A stretch of 64,000 nucleotides of DNA, from contig NZ_QFQZ01000003.1 in assembly GCF_003243465.1 (NCBI RefSeq), positions 60,028 through 124,027 of the forward strand. The letters are read 5' to 3'. Positions 39,352 through 48,689 of this stretch are shown here, piece after piece. The notes beneath the pieces are model-generated. The model saw only the letters and a program-made list of their open reading frames with translations. It had not been told where the DNA came from and ran no database searches. A program made the position numbers and the translations under genes. Position 1 is the first letter of the stretch, and each line of letters starts with the position of its first letter. This stretch comes from Caulobacter segnis (GTDB lineage: Bacteria > Pseudomonadota > Alphaproteobacteria > Caulobacterales > Caulobacteraceae).

Positions 39352-39530
39352 AGTTCCTCCTGGATAGGCAAGACTCCCCCGGGGGTCGCCTTTGGAAAAT
39401 TTTGCGGACCGTGACCCTTTTATGAGCATGGGGTCAAGGCCAGGCGGTTAAAGCGCGTAAATGTTCTCCGCCCGCCTGACTAGTCTAGAGATGCTTGGCG
39501 TGAAGCGGCCCGGCCGGTAAAGCCGGCGCG

Positions 39531-41972
39531 ATGTTGCCCATTTTCGAGGCCCTTCCGGCGCTGAAAGGCGCCCTGTCCGCGCGGGAGACCGCCGTTCTCG
39601 TCGCCCCGCCCGGCGCGGGCAAGACCACGGCCGTTCCCTTGGCGCTCCTGGAAGAGTCGTGGGTCCAAGGCCGCAAGCTGATCGTCCTGGAGCCGCGCCG
39701 GCTGGCCGCGCGCGCCGCCGCCTCGCGCATGGCCGCCAATCTCGGCGAATCCGTCGGCGAGACGGTGGGCTTTCGCGTGCGTCTGCAGTCGAAGGTCTCG
39801 GCGCGGACGCGGATCGAGGTGGTGACCGAGGGCGTCTTCACGCGGATGATTCTCGACGACCCGGGCCTTGATGGGGTCGCGGCGGTGCTGTTCGACGAGT
39901 TCCACGAGCGCAGCCTGGACGCCGACCTGGGGCTGGCGTTCGCGCGCGACGTCCAGAGCGTGTTGCGCGATGATCTTCGCCTGCTGGTCATGTCCGCCAC
40001 CCTGGACGGCGCGCGGATCTCGGCCTTGCTGGGCGATGCGCCGGTCGTCGAGAGCCAGGGCCGGATGTTCCCCGTCGACACGCGCTATCTCGGCCGCGAC
40101 GAACGCCAGCGCCTGGAGGAGCGCGTCGGCCGCGCGGTCGAACGGGCCTTGGCCGAGGAAAGCGGCTCGGTCCTGGTCTTCCTGCCGGGGCAGGGCGAGA
40201 TTCGCCGGGCCGAGAGCTGGCTGAACGAGCGTTTGCGCCGTTCCGACGTGGACGTCGCGCCGCTCTATGGCGCGTTGGAGCCGGCCGCCCAGGACCGCGC
40301 CATTTCGCCTTCGCCGCCCGGCCGCCGCAAGGTGGTGCTGGCCACCTCGATCGCCGAGACCAGCCTGACCATCGAGGGCGTGCGCGTGGTCATCGACGCC
40401 GGCCTCGCCCGCGTGCCGCGCTATGATCCCGCCTCCGGCATCACGCGGCTGGAGACCGTGCGCGTCAGCCGCGCCGCCGCCGACCAGCGCAGGGGCCGCG
40501 CCGGCCGGACCGAGCCCGGCGTCTGCTACCGCCTGTGGGACGAGCCCGAGACCCGCTCGCTGCCGGCCTTCGCGCGACCGGAGATTTTGGAAGCCGACCT
40601 TTCGCGCCTGGCGCTGGATCTGGCCCGCTGGGGCGCGAGGGACGCGCGCGGCCTGACCTTCCTCGATCCGCCGCCGGCCGCCGCGTTCGCGGAGGCGCGA
40701 GGCCTGCTGACCCGCATCCAGGCGCTCGACGCCCACGGCGATCTCACCGCCCATGGCAAGGCCCTGGCGGACATGCCGCTGCCGCCGCGTCTGGCGCACA
40801 TGGTCGTGCGCGGCGCCGCCTCCGGCCAGGCGCGCGAGGCCGCCGAGGTCGCCGCCGTGCTGACCGAACAGGGCCTGGGCGGCAAGGATGTCGATCTGCG
40901 CCGGCGGCTGGAAAACCTGCACCGCGACCGCTCGCCGAGAGCGCGCGACGCCATGGCCCTGGTCGAGCGCTGGTCGCGTGCGGCGGGCAAGCGGTCCGGT
41001 GCGAAGGCGCTTGAGGTCGGCCTGATGCTGGCCGAGGCCTATCCCGAACGGGTGACCAAGGCGCGCGGCAAGCCCGGCGAGTTCCAACTGGCTGGCGGGC
41101 GCGGGGTCTATCTGGAGCCGACCGATCCGCTTGCCCGAGAGGCCTGGCTGGCCGTGGGCGAACTGGGCGGCGGCGACAGTCGCGACCGCATCCTGCTGGC
41201 CGCCGCCGTCGAGGAGGCGGATCTGCGCGAGACCTTCGCCGATCGCCTGGTCGCCGAGGATCGCCTGGAGACTTCCGGCGGCAAGGTGCGCGCCAAGCGG
41301 CTGCTGCGCCTGGGCAAGCTGGTCCTTGAAGAGCGGCTGGTCGAGAACCCCGACCCGGCGATGATCGCCGGCGCGCTGCTGGACCAGGTCCGCGCCGAGG
41401 GGCTGTCGGCTCTGCGCCTGGGCGAGCGGGGCAGGGCGCTGCTGGACCGCGTGGCCTTCCTGCGAGAAGTCGACGGCGAGGACTGGCCGGACCTGTCCGA
41501 AGCCGCCCTGATCGGGCGCCTCGACGAGTGGCTGGAGCCGTTGCTGGCCGGTCGCTCCTCGCTGTCCAGCCTGGACGAGGGGACGCTGCACGACGCGCTG
41601 AAGACGCTCGTGCCATGGGAGCTGCAGCGCAAGATGGACGCGATGCTGCCGGCCCGCTTCGAGGCGCCGACCGGCAACACCTTCGCCATCGACTACGCCG
41701 CCGAAGGCGGGCCGCGCGTCGAGGTGCGGGTCGGCGAGCTCTATGGCCTGGCCGAGCATCCCAGCGTCGCCGGCGGCAAGGTCCCGCTGACCCTGGCCTT
41801 GTTGTCGCCCGCCCACCGCCCGATCCAGATCACCAAGGACCTGCCGGGCTTCTGGAAAGGCTCCTGGCGCGAGGTGAAGGTCGAGATGAAAGGGCGCTAT
41901 CCGAGGCACGTTTGGCCGGATGATCCGGCCAGCGCCGCGCCGGTGACGCGGGCGAAGCCCCGGGGGACGTGA
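39531..41972 (+). CDS. hrpB: HrpB-type DEAH-box ATP-dependent helicase
   Basis: This is an 813-residue SF2 RNA helicase. It has the Walker A APPGAGKTT (25-33), motif Ia VLEPRRLAARAAA, motif II DEFH (122-125), SAT in VMSATLDG, motif V TSIAETSLTIEGV and motif VI QRRGRAGRTEPG. The C-terminal helicase-associated and HrpB-specific domains follow (LVPWELQRKMDAMLPARFEAP). The DEFH box instead of DEAH is usual for HrpB. Its biological role in bacteria is poorly defined. It appears to be transcribed alone. Confidence 0.93.
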   Translation: MLPIFEALPALKGALSARETAVLVAPPGAGKTTAVPLALLEESWVQGRKLIVLEPRRLAARAAASRMAANLGESVGETVGFRVRLQSKVSARTRIEVVTEGVFTRMILDDPGLDGVAAVLFDEFHERSLDADLGLAFARDVQSVLRDDLRLLVMSATLDGARISALLGDAPVVESQGRMFPVDTRYLGRDERQRLEERVGRAVERALAEESGSVLVFLPGQGEIRRAESWLNERLRRSDVDVAPLYGALEPAAQDRAISPSPPGRRKVVLATSIAETSLTIEGVRVVIDAGLARVPRYDPASGITRLETVRVSRAAADQRRGRAGRTEPGVCYRLWDEPETRSLPAFARPEILEADLSRLALDLARWGARDARGLTFLDPPPAAAFAEARGLLTRIQALDAHGDLTAHGKALADMPLPPRLAHMVVRGAASGQAREAAEVAAVLTEQGLGGKDVDLRRRLENLHRDRSPRARDAMALVERWSRAAGKRSGAKALEVGLMLAEAYPERVTKARGKPGEFQLAGGRGVYLEPTDPLAREAWLAVGELGGGDSRDRILLAAAVEEADLRETFADRLVAEDRLETSGGKVRAKRLLRLGKLVLEERLVENPDPAMIAGALLDQVRAEGLSALRLGERGRALLDRVAFLREVDGEDWPDLSEAALIGRLDEWLEPLLAGRSSLSSLDEGTLHDALKTLVPWELQRKMDAMLPARFEAPTGNTFAIDYAAEGGPRVEVRVGELYGLAEHPSVAGGKVPLTLALLSPAHRPIQITKDLPGFWKGSWREVKVEMKGRYPRHVWPDDPASAAPVTRAKPRGT

Positions 41973-41986
41973 GGTCTGCATGAGAA

Positions 41987-42103
41987 ATCCTCCCCCTCGC
42001 GGGGGAGGTGTCGGCTCGAAGAGACGACGGAGGGGGAAGAGGCAGGGGCGCAGGACTTCCCCCACCGGCGCTTCGCGCCGCCTCCCCCGCTAGCGGGAGG
42101 ATT
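41987..42103. repeat. Modular palindromic intergenic repeat, copy 1
   Basis: The element starts with the hairpin TCCCCCTCGCGGGGGA, continues with a GAAGAGACGACGGAGGGGGA module, and ends with a second hairpin CCTCCCCCGCTAGCGGGAGG. The same outer hairpins and the same internal module (in inverted orientation) occur at 63640-63759. It lies between hrpB and the convergent TrmH-like gene and could act as a bidirectional terminator or as a mobile REP-like element. Confidence 0.75.
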
Positions 42104-42112
42104 GGAGAAGGC

Positions 42113-42904
42113 CTACCCCGTCACCGTGTAGATCATGATCCCCGTCGCCACCGACAGGTTCAGGCTGTCGGCGCGGCCGCGCATCGGAATCTTGACGTTG
42201 ACGTCGCAGGCCGCCGCCAGCTCGGGGGGGAGGCCCTGTTGCTCGTTTCCCATCAGGATCAGTGACGGCTTCACATAGTCGGCGGACTTGTGGTCGACGG
42301 TGGCAGTCAGCAGCGTACCGACCACGCTGCCGGGCCAGGTGGCGCGCCAGGCCAGGAACTCGGGGATGGTGGCCTTGGCGATCTTCACGGCGAAGATCGA
42401 GCCCATGGTCGCGCGCACGCCCTCGACCGAATAGGGATCCACGCAGTCGCCGACCAGGATCACCCCGCCGCAGCCGGCCGCGTCGGCGGTGCGGATGACG
42501 GTGCCGAGGTTGCCAGGATCGCGGACGGCCTGCATGGCCACCCAGCAGGGCGCGCTTTCCGGCATGATAGCCGCCAGCGGCGTGAACACCTGCTTGAACA
42601 CCGCCACCACGGCCTGGGGATTGTCCCGGCGCGAGACCTTCTCGAGGATTTCGCGATTGACCTCAATGACTTCGCCGCCGGCCTTCAGGCACGCGGCGAC
42701 GGCCTTTTTCAGCATCGGGTGGTCGGCCGCGTCGGGGCCGTACATGACGATCTTGGGCGCGCGGCCGCAGTCGATCGCCTCGATGACGATCTTCAGGCCC
42801 TCGGCCAGGAACAGGCCGCTCTCCTCGCGCTCCTTGCGCATGTGCAGGGCGCGGACGGCCTTCACCGTATTGTTGGTCAAGGAGGTGACGGTCTTGGTGC
42901 TCAT
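42113..42904 (-). CDS. SpoU/TrmH-family RNA 2'-O-methyltransferase
   Basis: This is a 263-residue SPOUT methyltransferase. The N-terminal substrate-binding domain contains TSLTNNTVKAVRALHMRKER and LFLAEGLKIVIEA. The SpoU knot has motif 1 AVRDPGNLGTVIRTADAAG, motif 2 LILMGNEQQGLP and motif 3 IPMRGRADSLNLSVATGI. The RNA target (rRNA or tRNA) cannot be inferred. It is transcribed after the methyltransferase-like gene at 42908, with three bases between them. Confidence 0.9.
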   Translation of the reverse strand: MSTKTVTSLTNNTVKAVRALHMRKEREESGLFLAEGLKIVIEAIDCGRAPKIVMYGPDAADHPMLKKAVAACLKAGGEVIEVNREILEKVSRRDNPQAVVAVFKQVFTPLAAIMPESAPCWVAMQAVRDPGNLGTVIRTADAAGCGGVILVGDCVDPYSVEGVRATMGSIFAVKIAKATIPEFLAWRATWPGSVVGTLLTATVDHKSADYVKPSLILMGNEQQGLPPELAAACDVNVKIPMRGRADSLNLSVATGIMIYTVTG

Positions 42905-42907
42905 GGA

Positions 42908-43819
42908 CTAGCCCTCCGAGGACCAGCGGGCGAAGAACGACAGGCCGATCTGGCGGTCGCCCTTGTCCTCGACCAGCGAAAGCTCGCCCCAGTCGATGAC
43001 GCCGCCACGTCCTTGCAGCTCCTGGGCCAGCAGGCCCGACAGCGCCGCGCCCGAGACGCGGGCGGCGTAGGCGTTCATCAGCAGGAACGAAGCGTCCTCG
43101 CTGAGCAGGGCCGCGACGTCGCGGGTCAGGCCCGCCAGGTCCTCGAACAGGCGCCAGACCTCGCCGTCGGCGCCGCGGCCGAACTTCGGCGGGTCCAGGA
43201 TGATGCCGTCATAGACATTGCCGCGCCGGACTTCGCGGGCCACGAACTTGCGGGCGTCCTCGACGATCCAGCGAATGGGCTTGTCGGCGAGGCCGGCGAA
43301 GGCGGCGTTTTCGCGCGCGAAACCGACCGATTTCTTGGAGGCGTCGACATGGGTGACGGCCGCGCCGGCGGCGGCGCAGACCAGCGAGGCCACGCCGGTA
43401 TAGCCGAACAGATTCAGGATCTTGGGCTGGCGGCCTGAGGTCTTTGCGAAGGCCCGGACGCGCTCGTCCTGCCAGGCCCAGTTGGCCGCCTGCTCCGGGA
43501 AGAAGGCCAGGTGGCGGAAGGGCGTGAACTGGCCGTGGAACTTGGCGTCGCCCCAGGCCAGCGGGAACTTCTCGATCGGCTTGCCCTTGAAGCGCCAGCG
43601 CCCGGCCTCGTCCTCGTCGGTGGGGTCGAAGACGGCGTCGGCGTTGTCCCAGACCTTCGGGTCCAGGCGCGGCGCCCAGAAGCACTGCGGCTCGGGTCGC
43701 ACGACCGTGTAGCGGCCGTAGCGCTCCAGCTTCTTGCCGTGGCCGCTGTCCAGCAGGGCGTAGTCCGCCCAGCCGGTGGTGCGCATGACGATGGGGGCGG
43801 GAGCGATCTTCGGAGCCAT
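42908..43819 (-). CDS. RlmI-like class I SAM-dependent methyltransferase
   Basis: The 303-residue protein has a Rossmann methyltransferase domain: ILNLFGYTGVASLVCAAAGA, THVDASKKSVGFARENA, and the catalytic GIILDPPKFGRGADGEVW in a (D)PPxF motif typical of the RlmI/RlmK rRNA cytosine methyltransferases. The PUA domain of RlmI is replaced by a short N-terminal extension. The start at 43819 removes a long upstream open frame that runs through the neighbouring glycosyltransferase. The substrate is probably an rRNA or tRNA base. Confidence 0.85.
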   Translation of the reverse strand: MAPKIAPAPIVMRTTGWADYALLDSGHGKKLERYGRYTVVRPEPQCFWAPRLDPKVWDNADAVFDPTDEDEAGRWRFKGKPIEKFPLAWGDAKFHGQFTPFRHLAFFPEQAANWAWQDERVRAFAKTSGRQPKILNLFGYTGVASLVCAAAGAAVTHVDASKKSVGFARENAAFAGLADKPIRWIVEDARKFVAREVRRGNVYDGIILDPPKFGRGADGEVWRLFEDLAGLTRDVAALLSEDASFLLMNAYAARVSGAALSGLLAQELQGRGGVIDWGELSLVEDKGDRQIGLSFFARWSSEG

Positions 43820-43836
43820 CGCCCGCCCATACCTTC

Positions 43837-45297
43837 TTACAGCCGGACCCGTCCAGAGCGCGGGGCGTGTCGCGTCTTGTCCCAGCGGTGGGGCGCGGTG
43901 ACGAATTGACCGAGCGCCTTGGCCGCCGCCACGCTCTGCAGCAGCCAATAGAGGGGCATGCCAAGCAGGTGCAGGGTCTTGGGGCGGCCGCCCGCGCGCA
44001 TCACGCCGCGCGCGCCGGCTATGGCCGCCGAGCCCCAGCCAAGGACGTAAAGCGCAAGATCGGCGATGGGGATGTCGAACCGGGAGTCCGGCCAGTAGTC
44101 GATCGCCGCCGCCGCGATCGCGACGGTCATGACCGGCCCATGCAGGTGCGAGGACGCCACCGACTGGGCCAGGGTCAAGGCCAGGGCCATCGCGTGGCGC
44201 GCCTGCCGGACCACCTGACCGCGCGAATGGACCGCGAGCGTCTGCATGTGCCCCTTGATCCACCGCGCGCGCTGCGGGAGCCACTGTCGCAAGGTGGTCG
44301 GCGCGGTCTCCCACGTCGGCTTGCCGAGGACGTCCAACGCATAGCCCGCCGCAGCCAGCCGGAAGCCGATGTCCGCATCCTCGGTGACATTGTAGGCGTC
44401 CCAGGCGCCGATCTCCCGCAAGGCCGAGACCTTGAAATGATTGCTGGTCCCGCCCAGCGGGAAGGTCAGTCCCCATTTGGCCAGGGCCGGCAGCAGCACT
44501 TCGAAGTGGGCGGCGTACTCCAGGCGAAACTGGGACGGCAGGAAAAGCGAAAAACCTGGGTCCTCGATCCGCAGCGGCGCCTGCAGGCAGGCCACGCGCG
44601 GATCGCAGGCCGCGAAGCGCGCGGCCGCCTCGCGCAGTTGCCCTGGGTCGGGCATGTCCTCGGCGTCGTAGATCACCAGGAGCTCGCCCCGCGCCCTCGC
44701 CAGGGCGTGGTTGCAGGCCCGCGGCTTGGTCTTGGGCGCGCCGGGCGGGACGACCAGCACCTGAACGAAGGCCGGGAGGTCCAGGGTCCGGGCGGCCGCC
44801 AGGGTCTGAGCGTCGTCGGCCTCCAGCACGATCAGGGCCTGCAGCCGATCGCGCGGATAGTCGATCGCGATCAGGTTCTGCAGCAGTTCGCCGATCACCT
44901 CGGCCTCGCGATAGAGCGGCGCGATGATCGTGTACGCGGGCAGGGCTTCGTCGGCCAAGGGCGGCGGCGGGCTCTTCGCCAGGGGCGTGCAGGCGGCGGC
45001 CAGCCGCGTCATCGCGCCCAGCAGAAAGACCGCGAAGAACAGGTGATGCACGCCGGCCAGGCCGATCTTGGGCGACAGGGCGAGGCCGATTGCGACGGCC
45101 AGGCCCACAAGGCCTATAAGGGCGGCCTGGCCTGGCGACAGGGTGAGGTGCGCGCCGTCGCGCGGGGACGGCGAGGCCTGCTCTTGCGCGGGGATCGGTT
45201 GATCGCGCCCCGCCTCGCTCGTGAAAGTCTGAAATCCAGGCGCAAGTCCGCCCACCGGCGCAAGCACCGGGTCCAACCGTCCTTCTTCACGCGCCAT
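43837..45297 (-). CDS. Membrane GT2-family processive glycosyltransferase
   Basis: This 486-residue protein has an N-terminal pair of hydrophobic helices (about 55-95), a GT2 domain with YTIIAPLYREAEVIGEL, IVLEADDAQT, VIYDAEDMPDPGQL, TEDADIGFRLA and the processivity motif QRARW (after RQWLP), and two C-terminal membrane spans. The arrangement resembles the glycosyltransferases that make cell-surface beta-glycans. No cellulose-synthase c-di-GMP domain is present. It is transcribed alone. The sugar is not predictable. Confidence 0.88.
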   Translation of the reverse strand: MAREEGRLDPVLAPVGGLAPGFQTFTSEAGRDQPIPAQEQASPSPRDGAHLTLSPGQAALIGLVGLAVAIGLALSPKIGLAGVHHLFFAVFLLGAMTRLAAACTPLAKSPPPPLADEALPAYTIIAPLYREAEVIGELLQNLIAIDYPRDRLQALIVLEADDAQTLAAARTLDLPAFVQVLVVPPGAPKTKPRACNHALARARGELLVIYDAEDMPDPGQLREAAARFAACDPRVACLQAPLRIEDPGFSLFLPSQFRLEYAAHFEVLLPALAKWGLTFPLGGTSNHFKVSALREIGAWDAYNVTEDADIGFRLAAAGYALDVLGKPTWETAPTTLRQWLPQRARWIKGHMQTLAVHSRGQVVRQARHAMALALTLAQSVASSHLHGPVMTVAIAAAAIDYWPDSRFDIPIADLALYVLGWGSAAIAGARGVMRAGGRPKTLHLLGMPLYWLLQSVAAAKALGQFVTAPHRWDKTRHAPRSGRVRL

Positions 45298-45507
45298 GCT
45301 CGCCCCAAGACGCCAGATCGCCTCAACGCCGTGGATAACGCGAGCTCAACTAAAGGTTAGTCAAATGAAAAAATGCACGTTCTAGGCGGTGTCCTTGCGC
45401 GCGCGAGGCGAGCTGGCCGTAAAATGCGCTCGTCGCGCACGTTCTTGCGACGCGTGGGTGATTCCCGTTTAGTGTCGGACGGGGGAAATCCAGGGGAAGC
45501 CAGTTCC

Positions 45508-46143
45508 GTGACGGTCGTTCTGAAGAAGCCTCAAAAGTCCGCTCGAAAGCCCAAGGGCGACGGGCACTTGCGCCGGGGCGAGATCCTCGAGGCGGCCGAG
45601 AAGATCTTCATCGCCGAAGGCTATTCGGGCGCCACGATCCGCAAGATCGCCGACGCGGTCGGCGTGTCGTCGACGGCGCTCTATATGCACTTCCGCGACA
45701 AGGACCAGATCCTGATGGAGATCAGCAACGACGCGATCGAGCGTCTGCTGGCTCTGAACACCCAGATCGCCGCCCAGCCGGTCGACCCGGTGGCCCGGGT
45801 GCGCCTGATGCTGGAGGCGTACATGACGTTCGCCCTCGACAATCCCAACACCTACCAGCTGGTGTTCTGCAGCACCGGCGATCACATCTCGCAGGACAAG
45901 ATCTCGGACCTCCTGTCGCTGGGCGACCGCTGCTTCGAGAAGTTCAGCGAACCGGTGCACCAGATCGCCGCGCAAGGGCGGCTGCGCTCGGGCTCGGCGG
46001 TCGAGGCGGCCGAGGTGCTGTGGGCCGGCTGCCATGGCCTGGTGTCGCTGCTGATCACCAAGCCCTCGCGCGGCTGGTCGTCGTCCGAGGGGCTGATGAA
46101 GGTGATGCTGGACGGGCTGCTGCACGGCCTGGTCACGGACTGA
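45508..46143 (+). CDS. TetR-family regulator preceding an ABC importer
   Basis: This is a 211-residue TetR-like protein. A basic N-terminal tail (LKKPQKSARKPKG) leads to a helix-turn-helix with GEILEAAEKIFIAEGYSGAT, IRKIADAVGVSSTALYMHF, and RDKDQILMEISNDAIERL. The C-terminal domain ends GLLHGLVTD. The GTG at 45508 has GGGGAAG nine bases before it; an earlier in-frame start at 45373 adds an arginine-rich stretch without a ribosome site. The next gene starts four bases after its stop, so it is probably in the operon with the importer. Confidence 0.85.
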   Translation: MTVVLKKPQKSARKPKGDGHLRRGEILEAAEKIFIAEGYSGATIRKIADAVGVSSTALYMHFRDKDQILMEISNDAIERLLALNTQIAAQPVDPVARVRLMLEAYMTFALDNPNTYQLVFCSTGDHISQDKISDLLSLGDRCFEKFSEPVHQIAAQGRLRSGSAVEAAEVLWAGCHGLVSLLITKPSRGWSSSEGLMKVMLDGLLHGLVTD

Positions 46144-46147
46144 TTTC

Positions 46148-46954
46148 ATGCGCGCCGCCAAGGCCTTGTGCGCCCTCGTGGCGGCGCTGGCGCTCGCCCC
46201 CGGCTTGGCCTGCGCGGCGCCGCGCGTGATGTCGCTCGACTCCTGCGCCGACCAGTACGTGCTGGCCCTGGCCCCGAGGGAGAGCATCGTCGGCCTGTCG
46301 TATCGCGCCGTCTCCAGGGACAGCTACATGCGCAACGCCGCCGCCGGGCTGCCGCTGCGGCGAGCGACCTTCGAGAGCCTGGTCGCCGCGCGTCCCGACG
46401 TGGTGGTGCGACTGTGGGGCGGTGATGCGCGCCTCTCCAAGGCGCTGGAGAAAAAGGGCGTCGCCACCGTAACGCTCGACGATGCGGCCGACTTCGACGG
46501 CGTCCGCGCCAATGTCCGCAAGGTCGCCGCGGCGTTGGACCGCCGGGCCGAGGGCGAGGGGATCATCGCGCGGATGGACGCGGAGCTCGCCAGGGCGGCG
46601 GGAGCGGGGAAGGGGCGTCCGGCGCTCTATCTGACGCCGGGAGGCTTCACCGCCGGCTCGGGAACGCTGGTCGACGCCACGCTGAAGGCCGCCGGCTACG
46701 CCAACGCCTCCAAGGCGCCGTACTTCTCGCCCGTGTCGCTCGAGGGACTGGTTATGACGCCGCCGGCGGCGGTGGTGCTCGGCCTTTTCGACATGGCGCG
46801 GGCGGGCGCAGACCGCTGGGGGCCCGGACGCCACGCGGCTCTCCAGCACGTGGTCGCCACACGCACGACCGCATCCCTGCCGGCTTCGGTCGTCGGCTGC
46901 CCCGGCTGGTTCGCGGCGGACGGCGCCCGGATGCTGGCGGAGGCGGCGCGATGA
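46148..46954 (+). CDS. BtuF/FecB-like ABC substrate-binding protein
   Basis: This 268-residue periplasmic binding protein has a signal peptide (MRAAKALCALVAALALAPGLACA). The class III binding fold shows RVMSLDSCADQYVLAL, ESIVGLSY, FESLVAARPDVVVRL and a long central helix (about residues 120-150). Proteins of this class capture vitamin B12, heme or ferric siderophores. The gene forms an operon with the following permease and ATPase; ATGA overlaps show co-translation. Confidence 0.85.
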   Translation: MRAAKALCALVAALALAPGLACAAPRVMSLDSCADQYVLALAPRESIVGLSYRAVSRDSYMRNAAAGLPLRRATFESLVAARPDVVVRLWGGDARLSKALEKKGVATVTLDDAADFDGVRANVRKVAAALDRRAEGEGIIARMDAELARAAGAGKGRPALYLTPGGFTAGSGTLVDATLKAAGYANASKAPYFSPVSLEGLVMTPPAAVVLGLFDMARAGADRWGPGRHAALQHVVATRTTASLPASVVGCPGWFAADGARMLAEAAR

Positions 46955-47937
46955 GCCTGGTCCGACTCTGTCTCTTGATGCTGCTGGTCCTGGCGCTGGC
47001 CGCGATCGCCGCCGTCGCACTGGGCGAAACGCCGCTGAGCTGGAGCCAGTACGCCCAGGCCCTGACAAGGCCCGGCTCGCCGCCCGGCGAGGTGCTGTGG
47101 ACCATCCGGGCCCCGCGCGTCGCCGTCGCGGCCCTGGTCGGCGCGGCCCTGGGCCTGGCCGGCGCGACCATGCAGGGCCTATTGCGCAATCCGCTGGCCG
47201 ATCCGGGCGTGCTGGGCGTGTCGGCGGTCTCCGGACTGGGCGCGGCGCTCGCCATATCGGCGGGGCTCGCCGTCGTTCCTGGCGCCATCGAGCTGTCGGC
47301 GCTGGTCGGGGCGTTGGCGGCCGGTGCCGCCGTCGTGGCGCTCGCCGCGCGGTTCCGCGAGCCCGAGGCGCTGATCCTGTTCGGCGTGGCGCTTTCGGCC
47401 TTCGGCGGGGCGCTGACCGCGCTCGTCTTCAACCTGTCGCCGTCGCCGGTGGCCACGGCCGAGATCCTGGCCTGGCTGATGGGCTCGGTGCAGAACCGCG
47501 ACGCCCTGGACGCTTTGCGCGCCCTGGTCCCGATGGCGATCGGCGCGATGCTGTGCCTGCGCGCCGGCGACGGCTTGCGGATGCTGACCCTGGGGGAGGA
47601 GGCTGCGCGGATGTCGGCCCTGCCGATGGCGCGCCTGCGGATCTACGCGGTCGCCGGGGCGGCCCTGCTGACCGGCGCGGCGGTGGCGGCGGCGGGCGTG
47701 ATCGGCTTTGTCGGCCTGGCGGCGCCGCACCTGGTGCGGGCTCTGGTGCGCGACGATCCCAAGAGGATCCTTTGGCCGTCGGCGTTGGCGGGGGCCTTGC
47801 TGCTGGTCCTGGCGGACCTCGCCGCCCGGCTGATCCCCACCGAGCAGGAACTGAAGCTGGGTGTCGTCACGGCCCTGTTCGGCGCGCCGGCCTTCGCCCT
47901 GCTGGCCTGGCGCGCCACCCGGAGCTGGCGGTCATGA
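46951..47937 (+). CDS. FecCD-family ABC permease
   Basis: This is a 328-residue permease of the BtuC/FecD family with about ten membrane helices. It has the family segments WTIRAPRVAVAALVGAALGL, GATMQGLLRNPLADPGVLGV, AWLMGSV and GFVGLAAPHLVRALVRDDPK, which carries the ATPase contact. It overlaps the binding protein (ATGA) and the ATPase (ATGA). Confidence 0.9.
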   Translation: MSLVRLCLLMLLVLALAAIAAVALGETPLSWSQYAQALTRPGSPPGEVLWTIRAPRVAVAALVGAALGLAGATMQGLLRNPLADPGVLGVSAVSGLGAALAISAGLAVVPGAIELSALVGALAAGAAVVALAARFREPEALILFGVALSAFGGALTALVFNLSPSPVATAEILAWLMGSVQNRDALDALRALVPMAIGAMLCLRAGDGLRMLTLGEEAARMSALPMARLRIYAVAGAALLTGAAVAAAGVIGFVGLAAPHLVRALVRDDPKRILWPSALAGALLLVLADLAARLIPTEQELKLGVVTALFGAPAFALLAWRATRSWRS

Positions 47938-48689
47938 GCGCGGTCTGGACACTGGACGCCGTCACCGCGCGTCAGGGACGAAAGACCGTGCTGGAGGCCG
48001 CGAGCCTGAGCATCGCAGCGGGCGAGGTGGTCGGCGTCGTGGGTCCGAACGGCGCGGGCAAGACCAGTCTTCTGGGCGCGGGTCTTGGTCTGCTGCCCCT
48101 GGCGAGCGGCCAGGCGCAGTTGTCGGGCAGGGCGGTGGCCGCGCTGAAGCCAGACGAGCGGGCGCGGCTGGTCGGCTACCTGCCGCAGGAGCGCCGGGCG
48201 GCCTGGAACCTGCCGGCTCGCATGATCGCGGCGCTTGGGGCGAGCGATCTGCCGGAGCCTGAGGCCGACGCCTTGGCCCAGGCCTGCCTGACCCGGGTCG
48301 GCGCCGGTGATCTGGCCGACCGGGGCGTGCTCGACATGTCCGGCGGCGAGCGGGCGCGGGTGCTGCTGGCGCGCCTGCTGGCGACCCGCGCGCCGCTGCT
48401 GGTGGCCGACGAGCCCGTGGCCGGCCTGGATCCTGACGCCCAGCTTTTGACCCTGGATCTGCTGCGCGCCGAGGCGGCGGGTGGGGCTGCGGTGGTGGTG
48501 ACGCTGCACGACCTGGGCCTCGCGGCGCGGGCCTGCGATCGGGTGGTTGTGATCTCGGGCGGGCGCATCGTCGCCGAAGGACCGCCGCGTCAGGCGCTGT
48601 CGCGGGAGGTGCTGGCGACCGTGTTCGGCCTCGCCGGCGAACTGGTCGATACGCCTGCAGGCTTGATGCTGGCGGCGAGACGGTTCTAG
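47934..48689 (+). CDS. BtuD/FecE-like ABC ATPase
   Basis: This is a 251-residue ABC ATPase. It has Walker A GPNGAGKTS (37-45), Q-loop GYLPQERR, signature LDMSGGERARV, Walker B LLVADEPVAGLDP and the switch His in VTLHDLGLA. It powers the importer encoded just upstream. Its stop overlaps the convergent lytic transglycosylase by four bases. Confidence 0.92.
   Translation: MSAVWTLDAVTARQGRKTVLEAASLSIAAGEVVGVVGPNGAGKTSLLGAGLGLLPLASGQAQLSGRAVAALKPDERARLVGYLPQERRAAWNLPARMIAALGASDLPEPEADALAQACLTRVGAGDLADRGVLDMSGGERARVLLARLLATRAPLLVADEPVAGLDPDAQLLTLDLLRAEAAGGAAVVVTLHDLGLAARACDRVVVISGGRIVAEGPPRQALSREVLATVFGLAGELVDTPAGLMLAARRF

Noticed and set aside
39480..42065. Long minus-strand frame opposite hrpB
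   Set aside because: No recognisable domain; HrpB on the plus strand has all helicase motifs in order.
46000..46147. Cobalamin riboswitch upstream of the ABC importer
   Set aside because: The space between the TetR stop and the binding-protein start is four bases; no B12-box-like sequence was found in the TetR upstream region.
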